The notes beneath the pieces are model-generated. The model made no database searches and was not told the DNA's origin. It saw only the letters and a program-made list of their open reading frames with translations. This document shows positions 1 to 6,176 of a stretch of 6,176 bases of DNA, one piece after another; the stretch's first letter is position 1, and each line of letters begins with the position of its first letter. Source of the stretch: Nitrospirota bacterium (GTDB lineage Bacteria; Nitrospirota; CAKKRA01; 9FT-COMBO-42-15). The stretch lies in NCBI GenBank assembly GCA_016195585.1, contig JACPZJ010000174.1, positions 1 to 6,176 on the forward strand. The letters are read 5' to 3'. The position numbers were made by a program, and so were the translations under genes.

Positions 1-1912
1 CATGACCACTACCAATCACTGACTCTTGACCTGGAACAGTAAATGACAAAGTAATTCCATTGTCAAATCCCATCCTAATCACCTGCCATGCCGTTGCTGC
101 AACAAAATCGTTACCACTGTAAAAATCTCTACAAATCTGAGAAGGTGGTATTTCATATGCACTTATCTCATCTATCTTGACACTAATCCATGTGTCTTTT
201 GTTATAGGCATGGGGAATTCTTCACCAAAGTCATAAGAAAGACAATACAGATCTAACATATCATTATATATACAGTAAGGTCTTCCAGATATAGTTAATG
301 CATCCATTATTAAGGTCTCGTTTCTCCTTGGATACTTATTTCCTGCATATCGTATATTTTCTTTTATAAGTTTACCATTTAAAACCTCATTCATGGCTTG
401 TCCTCTATCAGGATAATATACCGCGTATATAATATCTATATAACTATAAAGCCATGTATGATTGCCATAAAGCCCATTATCCCACTCCTCACGCCAACCA
501 GCCCGAGAGCCTGCTACTGCATCCTGCTCTGTTCCCATCCTGCCGCGAAAGGCAAGGGTATATTTGTATTTGTTATAGTCTTGTGGAAGAGGAAAGCTTA
601 ATACCTGACTTGCTCCTTGTGATGCCAAAGATATATTCCATGAACCTAAAAGATATCTATTTGTATCTGCTGTGTCATAGTAAAGGCTAAATGTGCCTTC
701 CATATCCTCAGTAGAGCGATTAGATATCTTTACCCCTTTGACTCCATCCTCCCTGTCATTTGCATCAATTGTAAAGTCCAACTTCCCACGGAAGAAGTAG
801 TTTAACAAACCCGCAGAGTAGCCAACTGCACGGGGGAGGAGGAGGGAGGCGTAGTCTTTGTAAACATTGTCATCAAGAATAAAGCTTAAAGACAAAACAG
901 GTGATGTGGGGTCTGTTGTTAATATAGGATTAGTAAAGTAACCAGGTGTCACAAAGCGCTTTATTACCTCTCCATCTTTATCCTTTTTTATATAGAAGGT
1001 AGTATCAGGTATATTGTCCTCGCCTATTACGGTCTCAGGCAGCTCATTGCCATCAATATAGCTCTGTAAGTTTGTGCTGGATTTACGGGGGTAGGGAAAG
1101 TAGTGCGGGTCATTTGGCGCAAGAGAGTCATAAGCAAAGATGCTGCTTTCACTAAAGAAATTGGCATTAGTATATTCAGCAAGGCCAAGAGCAAGGCTGT
1201 TTGAAGGGTTAGAGCCAGTATATACATCAGTATCCCAGAATCTTGTAATGCTTATATTGTTTATATCAATTGGTTCCGCACTGATTGTAGCTACAAGCAG
1301 TGGGTTCTGTTTTACATACCATTCAAAGTTGTTACCAAACCATGTAACCGGATTGCTTAATCCTGCCTCCTGAAAGTAAAGATGGGCTCTAAAGTCGTTC
1401 CTTGTATGTGCAGGAACTGCCATATCTTCTATTAAGTGCATAACCTGCCCCAGCGCCTGAAAAGTTTTTGCAAAATATGTTTCTCTATCTGTATTTAAAC
1501 TATTTGTTAATGCCTGATAATAGTATGTCCTTGCATTGTCCCAGCCCATCTGCTGGTTGCTGATTGTTATCTTATTGCCATTAGGTGCAGGGGATAAATA
1601 TCCAGTACCCCATGTAACATTGGAGTACCATGGACTCCATGAAAAACAATATAAGTCTAACCACCACGGCTCATCGCTCATATAAGATGATGACCAGTCT
1701 TTAAGAGGATTATGAAAATGATTGGAGGCACGACACATGGGGGAGTCTTCGAGTTCAGAGCCATCGGAAAGCCATTGTATAATCTGCTTACCATTTACAT
1801 CTTCCTTATAACCAGATGTAAATCCTCTTTTTTCTATAGAGTTCTTCCTCTTTACTAGCGAACTGCCCTTCCCATGAGTAAGCCTGCACAAGTTTTGAAG
1901 ACGAATTAAGGC
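1..1912 (-). CDS. Zinc-dependent phospholipase C / S1-P1 nuclease-like exported protein, partial at both ends
   Basis: The minus-strand frame is open from 1912 (after a TAA at 1915-1913) to the left edge, about 637 codons, with no stop. Its 3' end lies outside the window. Seen: HLIEDMAVPAH at 1438-1406 has the spacing H-x3-D-x5-H, the same as His118/Asp122/His128 of Bacillus cereus phospholipase C and the equivalent triad of P1 nuclease. Upstream, ED (1750-1745) followed by NHFHNP (1723-1706) fits the preceding Asp...His ligand pair. Downstream, LAEYTNANFFS (near 1190-1160) fits the end of this helical domain. The rest (about 830-1) is beta-rich and unassigned. Activity (phospholipase, nuclease or none) cannot be told. 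No ATG exists before 1738, which has no Shine-Dalgarno and lies inside the conserved region. A TTG at 1891 also lacks one. Signal peptide and N-terminal ligands are absent, so the gene is probably truncated or frameshifted. The coordinates give the limits of the open frame, not a proven start. Confidence 0.8.
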
Positions 1913-2339
1913 TTAGAGCTGTGTTAATAAAGTCTATATGTTTGGAATGTGAATAGCCCTTTTTAAATTGTTCCAATTTAAACACATAATTATTCCGCCA
2001 TTTAAAATCTTTTCTTTTTTCATAATTAGGAAAGATAAAGTCATTTCTCCACGCTACATACCCTTTTTTATAAATAACCACCTCTGGAAGATCAACAAGT
2101 GGATTATATACCCCGGAAACTGTAAACTTACCCTCTTTATCAGTAATGACTTCGATAACCTTATAACGCTCGTGATAAGTCAGCCCTAATCCCTTTGTCA
2201 CTGTCCATTGTACCAATACCACTGCCCCTTCAATGGGCTGGCCTGTTTCTGCGTCAACTACTGTGCCCGTAATAGTTCCATAGCAACCCTGTAGTATAAA
2301 AAGAGAGGCGAGAATTAAAAGAATCTGATTAAACCGCAT
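1806..2339 (-). CDS. Lipoprotein with carboxypeptidase-regulatory-like domain
   Basis: This is a 177-residue protein from an ATG at 2339, chosen because GGAGG (2350-2346) lies 6 bases upstream and the signal sequence starts there. An ATG 11 codons earlier (2372) would add a charged leader and has no comparable ribosome binding site. Seen: residues 1-18 form a type II signal peptide (MRFN, then a hydrophobic run ILLILASLFI) ending in the lipobox LQGC, so Cys19 should be lipidated. Tyr at +2 is not the inner-membrane retention Asp, which suggests outer-membrane sorting by the E. coli rule. Residues 22 to about 98 form a CarboxypepD_reg-like beta-sandwich (GTITGTVVDAETGQPIEGA, then TDKEGKFTVSG). 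A basic and aromatic tail follows. The last residues, IYIWL, come from DNA that encodes the phospholipase-like protein in another frame, so the natural C-terminus was probably near YRKKR. Catalysis is not expected. Function is unknown; such domains usually serve as binding or structural modules. Confidence 0.88.
   Translation of the reverse strand: MRFNQILLILASLFILQGCYGTITGTVVDAETGQPIEGAVVLVQWTVTKGLGLTYHERYKVIEVITDKEGKFTVSGVYNPLVDLPEVVIYKKGYVAWRNDFIFPNYEKRKDFKWRNNYVFKLEQFKKGYSHSKHIDFINTALSLNSSSKLVQAYSWEGQFASKEEELYRKKRIYIWL
1823..1850 (-). other. Junction where lipoprotein frame and phospholipase-like frame meet at an A6 tract
   Basis: On the minus strand AGAAAAAAGAGG (A6 at 1833-1828) is read as RKKR in the lipoprotein frame. 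From the next bases, the +1 frame gives GFTSGYKED, recognisable family sequence of the downstream protein. Loss of one A would join the two genes in a single frame. A deletion removing the lipoprotein stop, the spacer and the enzyme's N-terminus would also leave this arrangement. Confidence 0.6.
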
Positions 2340-2345
2340 CTGTTT

Positions 2346-2350
2346 CCTCC
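2346..2350 (-). promoter_or_regulatory. Ribosome binding site of the lipoprotein gene
   Basis: GGAGG on the minus strand sits 6 bases before the ATG at 2339. It decides the start in favour of the second in-frame ATG and against the one at 2372. Confidence 0.85.
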
Positions 2351-2382
2351 ACATATCCAATTTGGAATCCATCTTCTACAAA

Positions 2383-2520
2383 TTATCTTTTAGGAATTTT
2401 TATTATTGGCATTTCTGGTGCCTCTCTATCGTATTTATATATAGAGCTTAGATATTCGTCCTCTTCATTTAGTAACCGCTTCAAAATTTGGGTTTTTGAA
2501 TCTAAAATATCTATATACGA
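2383..2520 (-). pseudogene. Start-less 45-codon reading frame, probable 3' remnant of a lost gene
   Basis: Between two stops (TAA at 2523-2521 and TAA at 2385-2383) the minus strand encodes 45 residues with a protein-like composition: ILKRLLNEEDEYLSSIYKY followed by a short tail ending IPKR. There is no ATG or GTG before a Met nine codons from the end, only one TTG, and no Shine-Dalgarno. The acidic/amphipathic helix-like part and the orderly ending resemble the natural C-terminus of a protein whose upstream part is missing. I do not recognise the family. It could also be a chance open frame, since 45 codons in AT-rich DNA is not decisive. Confidence 0.35.
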
Positions 2521-2546
2521 TTACCTATAGATTAAAACCTCGCAAG

Positions 2547-3668
2547 CTACCTCCATGTTTCATCACAAGAACCCATCATAATGTTAAGAATGAGAGATTC
2601 ATTTTCTTTCTCAAATTTATTCACAAATGTAAGACTTTTTTTCTCTAAATCAAAGATACAATAACCTATCATCTCTTTTTGTATATTATGGCAAATACCA
2701 TTTATCAGGTTATCTTTCTTTAAAAACATTGGACATAAGATTTCTTGTCCTTTTGGAAGAAGAATTTGATCCAGTTTTTTTCTTGATGTATCAAAGAGAT
2801 AAAGATTTGTGGTAATCTCTCCTGATTTGGAAAGCGTAGGGATACCTTGAAATATTATTTTGTCTGATGTGTTGTTTATTGAAAATATCGCAAAGTACAA
2901 TTCTGAATCTAAGATATTTTCTTTTTTACCATCTTTAATCCTATACTGCCAGATCCCTACCGCACTTTTGGGTTCTGCTGATTTCTTGACTAAAAAAATT
3001 ATTCTTTCACCATCCTTAGTAAGCCTTGGAGAAAAACCTTGATCAATAAGAACCTTAGAGGTGTTTAGTTCTATATCAATAATAGAGATTGTCCTTGTAT
3101 TTGAGAATAAAATTATTTTATTGTCAGGAAACCACTCTACTGTTGAAATGGCAGCATCGTATTGACTGAGGACATTACTTTGATGCACATTTTTGATTTT
3201 CCCGCCTTCAACATCTACTATATTAAGAAGCATAATATGCCTTAAGTTATCCTTTAAAATAACTCCGATTAAATATTCCAATACCGTTATTTTTCTGCTA
3301 TCTGGTGACCATCTAAATTTTGCTACTCTCATTTGATCCTTATGCTTATTGTGTAGAAAGGTAGCAAGACTTTTTATCTTATTGCCATCTCTATCAGCAA
3401 GTGCTAACTCAAATACAGGCTCAGATTTGACGCTCTCCCTGAACCCAGTCTGCTCAAGATATGCTATGAATCGGCCATCAGGAGATATCCTTGGCATTAT
3501 TCCATTAACAAGGATTTTTTTGATTTGTTCGCCATCGGGTTTAGTAATATAAATTTCGGTCTTGCTGCCACTTATTGGGACATTAAAATAAATTACATCC
3601 TCAAAAGCAAATACCGTTCTAATGCTAATAAGTTGAAATAAAATAAAGACCAAAATCAGCTTTTTCAT
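2547..3668 (-). CDS. Secreted TolB-like six-bladed beta-propeller (PD40/WD40-like repeats)
   Basis: This is a 373-residue protein starting at the ATG at 3668, preceded by AGAGG with a 6-base spacer and followed directly by a Sec signal peptide: MKK, a hydrophobic stretch, and a probable cleavage at VFA|FED near residue 21. An earlier in-frame ATG (3701) would put 11 charged residues before it and overlap the preceding gene. Seen: six recurrences of the propeller strand motif, at about residues 61-70 (ISPDGRFIAY), 120-130 (WSPDSRKITVL), 179-189 (WFPDNKIILFS), 216-226 (LTKDGERIIFL), 264-274 (NNTSDKIIFQ) and 315-325. The first three and the fourth are clear; the last two are degenerate. Known: this repeat is typical of TolB-type propellers and related periplasmic or surface proteins that bind partners. 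No Pal-binding or TolB N-terminal domain is seen, so it is not called tolB. It lies 11 bp behind the Ig-repeat gene, so co-transcription and coupled translation are likely. The ligand is unknown. Confidence 0.88.
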   Translation of the reverse strand: MKKLILVFILFQLISIRTVFAFEDVIYFNVPISGSKTEIYITKPDGEQIKKILVNGIMPRISPDGRFIAYLEQTGFRESVKSEPVFELALADRDGNKIKSLATFLHNKHKDQMRVAKFRWSPDSRKITVLEYLIGVILKDNLRHIMLLNIVDVEGGKIKNVHQSNVLSQYDAAISTVEWFPDNKIILFSNTRTISIIDIELNTSKVLIDQGFSPRLTKDGERIIFLVKKSAEPKSAVGIWQYRIKDGKKENILDSELYFAIFSINNTSDKIIFQGIPTLSKSGEITTNLYLFDTSRKKLDQILLPKGQEILCPMFLKKDNLINGICHNIQKEMIGYCIFDLEKKSLTFVNKFEKENESLILNIMMGSCDETWR

Positions 3669-3674
3669 TAAATT

Positions 3675-3679
3675 CCTCT
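3675..3679 (-). promoter_or_regulatory. Ribosome binding site of the propeller gene
   Basis: AGAGG follows directly after the TGA stop (3682-3680) of the Ig-repeat gene and lies 6 bases before the ATG at 3668. The arrangement fits termination-reinitiation coupling and supports the shorter start. Confidence 0.75.
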
Positions 3680-6176
3680 TCAATACTGCCTTATCCTCCA
3701 TATTCCATCCTTGCCCTGCTCAAAGTAGATGTAGTATGTTATCTCTCCTTGTGCCTCCTGTCTTCTGATTCTGTATTTTGCAATCCCATCTTTAAGGTAT
3801 ATTAGTTGTATCTGCTGCATGCCTGCTGCTATTGAAGATATATTGTTTTGTAGGAGTGTAAAGATTTGTCTGTATTTGCTCTTTGAGTTTTCGCTGAAGT
3901 GTATTAACGCATTTTCAATATCCCCTTGGCTCAATGCCTCTTTCATCAGCCCCCATTTCCCTTTTAAGAGATTATCTATCGCATCCCTTGATATCGCTGC
4001 TATGGCAATGGTGTCGGTGTATTGTCTGCCAAGATTGTCTGTTGCTATGTATGTGATTTGGTAGATGCCTTCTGCTGTTATTTTTAAGTCAATTTCTATG
4101 TTATTGATTTGGTTAATCTCTATCATAGCCGGGCCTGTGTAGCTTAGGTATCCTGTAGAGTTGATTAGAGAGTTTTCTATTGTTAGTTTTGTGGTTAGTG
4201 GGGTTATACCGCTTTCTGGTATTGCAGTGAGTCTTATTGGTTGTTGTGTTTGTTCTCCATATATTGTAATAGATGTGGTTGCAGTGTTTCCTGTTATGTC
4301 TGTTATTCTTGCGGTTATAGTGTTTTGACCTATTGTTATTGGTATTTCGTTTACTACAAATTGATTGCCAACTATTGCAGCAGGTTTGCCATTTACTGTT
4401 ACTCCTATGTCAGCAGTGTTTGCATTTATTACACCTGAGACTGTTATTTTGTCATTGTATATTGTGGTGTTTGAGTATGGCGAGGTTATTTGTATGGTAA
4501 GGCCTGATGTTATTTCCTTTAGAATAAAGTTTGCTGTGTATGTCTTTCCAGCCGCTACTGTTAAATAGTTTTCCTGTGTCAAATATCCTGTCTTACTTGC
4601 ATTAATAGTTATGCTTCCTTGAGCTATGCCAGTAATAGTATATCTGCCATAGGTGTTAGCGGTTGCTGTTAGTGTTCTTTGTGAGTCTGTAATAGTGATT
4701 GTTGCCCCTGGTAAGGATTGCCCTGTTGCCTCATTTGTAATCGTGCCAGAGATGGTTGCGCCTGGAACAAGGCGGATGTCCATGAGTAATATCTCACCTG
4801 CATTAATTGTGTTTGTAAAGGTATTGGACAGATAGCCTGATTTAGATGCTGTGCCATTGATTGTGCCGGGAGTAATGTTGGTAATAGAGAAGAATCCATT
4901 GTTAACTGTGGATGCAGTTTGACTCTTGGTAGAGTCTGTAATTGTTATTGATGCGCCTACTATTGGATTGTTATTTATGGCATCTGAGACGCTTCCATAG
5001 ATGCTGCCTCCCGCAGTTGATGAGGTATAGTATACTGTAACCCCATCACTATTGCCATTGTAAGCCATGTCTTCTACATAAACAATTATTGTATTTATCC
5101 CTTCTCTCAATGGGATATTTTCTGCTGTAAATATACCGTTATTAACATTTGCATCGTAATAGTTATAGTTTATATTGATATTTCGTACCCGCACACGCCG
5201 TATCGGATAGTCATCTGCCACTGTGCCTGTCACTGTAATAGAGGGGGTATTTATTATTGCATTGTTTAGAGGAGAGGTGATTTTAACTTTTGGAGGAATG
5301 TTGTCATAAATAACAGTAAGATTGGTTGTGGTTGTGCCTGATGCATTTGTTGCAGTAGCAGTAATGGTGTTTGGGCCATATACTAATGGCTCCCAGTCAA
5401 AGGAGAAAGAACCGTCATCATAAATATCTACAGTTATTCCATTTATCTTTAGTTCTGCCTGCGGGTCTGCTACTTCTCCATAAAGCCATGCAACATCCCA
5501 GTCCTGATATGCTGTAGCGCCATTGCAGGCACCCGGCCCTCGTTCCGCTATTACTACACAGAAGGTTAATGCTGGTCCTTTAGGGATAGTAGTCTTGGTT
5601 ATAGTAATGCTTTGTGTTGTTGTAAAACCGCATTGATTTGTTGCTGTAACTGTTATGGTGTTTTGCCCTTCAACAAGTGTTACATTTGCACTAAAGGTGT
5701 TATTTGAGACTGAGGCAGTTACACCATTAACTGTAACAGAGGCTGAATTGTCGTCTATTGTACCTGTTACTAAAATGGAAGAATCGGAAAGGGTGGAGCC
5801 ATTGGCAGGAAAGGTAATATTAATCTTAGGCGGGCCTAAGATGGTTACTGTAATATATGAACCGGGGATGCTCCGCACCTCAACAGATATAAGGTTGTCT
5901 TTATTCAGGGTAACAGGCTTTGTAATAGTTCCAACCTGTTGATTGAATTCATTCGGGCTTGCTACCTCTATCCCATTAATTGATATTACTGCACTGCTTA
6001 TCCTGTTATTTCCAGCAGCATCGCCATTAATTATGCAAAGGGTATATGAACCAGCATTAGTAACAGAGAAGTTCTTATCAACTACGACTGGCTTAGCTGT
6101 ATCCCTCGTATACACAGAAGGGCCAAAGACAGGAGAGCCTGAACAGCAAGGAGGGGAGGCATAAGCTGGGGAATGC
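3680..6176 (-). CDS. Large Ig-like / carboxypeptidase-regulatory repeat surface protein, 5' end outside window
   Basis: The frame is open to the right edge (at least 831 residues). A GTG at 6115 is available, but the frame continues upstream as HSPAYASPPCCSG, which looks like the end of a signal peptide (AYA|SPP), so the true start is probably just beyond the window. Domains numbered from that GTG: 10-95, an N-terminal beta module (RISSAVISINGIEV...FNQ); 96-175, 180-271, 273-363 and 538-620, Ig-like domains of the glucodextranase-B type (GTI...VTVNG...L.EGQNTITVTA); 370-451 and 452-534, two carboxypeptidase-regulatory-like domains (VGASITITDS and PGATITITDS); 625-708, a PKD-like segment; 709-811, an alpha+beta C-terminal module. 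No catalytic motif is visible. The chain is rich in Thr, Asn, Ile and Ser, typical of an extracellular stalk. Known: such modules make spacers and adhesins. Inferred: it is exported and presents its terminal modules away from the cell. Its stop is 11 bp from the propeller start. Confidence 0.88.
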   Translation of the reverse strand, partial: HSPAYASPPCCSGSPVFGPSVYTRDTAKPVVVDKNFSVTNAGSYTLCIINGDAAGNNRISSAVISINGIEVASPNEFNQQVGTITKPVTLNKDNLISVEVRSIPGSYITVTILGPPKINITFPANGSTLSDSSILVTGTIDDNSASVTVNGVTASVSNNTFSANVTLVEGQNTITVTATNQCGFTTTQSITITKTTIPKGPALTFCVVIAERGPGACNGATAYQDWDVAWLYGEVADPQAELKINGITVDIYDDGSFSFDWEPLVYGPNTITATATNASGTTTTNLTVIYDNIPPKVKITSPLNNAIINTPSITVTGTVADDYPIRRVRVRNININYNYYDANVNNGIFTAENIPLREGINTIIVYVEDMAYNGNSDGVTVYYTSSTAGGSIYGSVSDAINNNPIVGASITITDSTKSQTASTVNNGFFSITNITPGTINGTASKSGYLSNTFTNTINAGEILLMDIRLVPGATISGTITNEATGQSLPGATITITDSQRTLTATANTYGRYTITGIAQGSITINASKTGYLTQENYLTVAAGKTYTANFILKEITSGLTIQITSPYSNTTIYNDKITVSGVINANTADIGVTVNGKPAAIVGNQFVVNEIPITIGQNTITARITDITGNTATTSITIYGEQTQQPIRLTAIPESGITPLTTKLTIENSLINSTGYLSYTGPAMIEINQINNIEIDLKITAEGIYQITYIATDNLGRQYTDTIAIAAISRDAIDNLLKGKWGLMKEALSQGDIENALIHFSENSKSKYRQIFTLLQNNISSIAAGMQQIQLIYLKDGIAKYRIRRQEAQGEITYYIYFEQGKDGIWRIRQY
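3683..3991 (-). other. C-terminal alpha+beta module of the Ig-repeat protein, possibly NTF2/SnoaL-like
   Basis: The last 103 or so residues change character from Thr/Asn-rich beta strands to charged helices (LLKGKWGLMKEALSQGDIE, then a second helix) followed by strands ending in YYIYFEQGKDGIWRIRQY. A first helix with W..m..AL..GDIe.AL, then antiparallel strands closing on dG.WrI, is the usual pattern of NTF2/SnoaL-like cone folds. The fold is inferred from pattern only. It would be the functional tip or a folding cap of the stalk. Confidence 0.5.
4514..5008 (-). repeat. Tandem carboxypeptidase-regulatory-like domain repeats within the Ig-repeat protein
   Basis: Two consecutive copies of about 82 residues (roughly 5008-4763 and 4762-4514) share the order G-SxxxG-Sx-D/N, GA(S/T)ITITDS, T(V/A)N.G.(F/Y).IT.I, ASK(S/T)GYL and AG. 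DNA identity is low, so the duplication is old or the two copies were recruited separately. Confidence 0.75.

Larger units (their letters stand above)
2340..2546. other. 207-bp gap between propeller and lipoprotein genes
   Basis: The stretch holds the lipoprotein ribosome binding site and the start-less frame described separately. It is AT-rich. I see no convincing -35/-10 pair and no GC-rich hairpin with a U tract, so it is unclear whether the lipoprotein gene has its own promoter or is read through from the upstream genes. Confidence 0.6.

Noticed and set aside
398..690. Overlapping plus-strand open frames of 67 and 78 codons
   Set aside because: They lie opposite the continuous minus-strand phospholipase-like frame, lack export or domain signals, and are explained as antisense shadows.
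1827..1833. A AAA AAG slippery heptamer in the lipoprotein frame, as in programmed -1 frameshifting (dnaX type)
   Set aside because: A -1 shift here leads to a stop after about ten codons (the TAA just beyond the ATG near 1800). The phospholipase-like frame is +1, so classical -1 frameshifting cannot connect them.
1968..2189. Plus-strand 73-codon open frame inside the lipoprotein gene
   Set aside because: It is antisense to a well-supported gene with a ribosome binding site and lipobox. No independent evidence supports it.
2510..2531. Inverted repeat TCTATA...TATAGA behind the propeller gene as a terminator
   Set aside because: The stem is only 6 bp, mostly A/T, with a 10-base loop and no strong U tract, so it is too weak to call.
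4050..4500. Strongly G/T-rich plus strand resembling low-complexity repeat DNA
   Set aside because: It is accounted for by Thr/Asn/Ile-rich codons of the Ig-like domains on the minus strand. No exact tandem repeat unit is visible.
6113..6115. GTG as the true start of the Ig-repeat protein
   Set aside because: The frame stays open upstream to the window edge, with a signal-peptide-like end (AYA|SPP) and a Cys pair, and no ribosome binding site precedes the GTG.

Overview
The window reads as one minus-strand locus of an AT-rich, Gram-negative-type bacterium. Every supported gene lies on the minus strand and every product looks exported: an Ig-repeat protein with a probable signal-peptide end, a signal-peptide TolB-like propeller, a lipobox lipoprotein, and a phospholipase C/P1-nuclease-like protein. 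Frequent ATA and AGA codons, lipoprotein signals and Ig/carboxypeptidase-regulatory modules resemble what I remember from environmental Nitrospirota, Desulfobacterota and Omnitrophota genomes. That placement is a guess from style only. No mobile element, rRNA, tRNA or CRISPR array is visible.

Layout in transcription order (right to left). (1) 6176-3680: a large repeat protein, cut at its 5' end by the window edge, with an N-terminal beta module, four Ig-like domains interrupted by two carboxypeptidase-regulatory-like domains, a PKD-like segment and a C-terminal alpha+beta module. (2) 3668-2547: a secreted six-bladed TolB-like propeller, whose start lies 11 bp after the preceding stop with its ribosome binding site directly behind that stop. 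(3) 2546-2340: a 207-bp gap with a 45-codon reading frame (2520-2383) that looks like protein but has no start, probably a gene remnant. (4) 2339-1806: a lipoprotein with one carboxypeptidase-regulatory-like domain. (5) about 1912-1: a long open frame running off the left edge that encodes most of a zinc-dependent phospholipase C / S1-P1 nuclease-like protein with a beta-rich C-terminal extension. It has no complete ORF inside the window, so it is easily overlooked.

The most notable point is the junction of genes 4 and 5. The phospholipase-like frame has no credible start and overlaps the lipoprotein's 3' end in the +1 frame. Recognisable family sequence begins immediately after an A6 tract (1828-1833), exactly where the lipoprotein's expected sequence ends. 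The signal peptide and N-terminal metal ligands of the enzyme are missing. A deletion that fused the two neighbours, or a frameshift/assembly error at the A6 run, would explain it. Together with the remnant at 2383-2520, this suggests a locus that has lost DNA at two places.

Taken together the genes look like a cell-surface or outer-membrane-associated set: an Ig stalk, a periplasmic propeller, a lipid-anchored small domain and a secreted metallo-hydrolase-like protein. A shared function is inferred only from co-orientation and common export.
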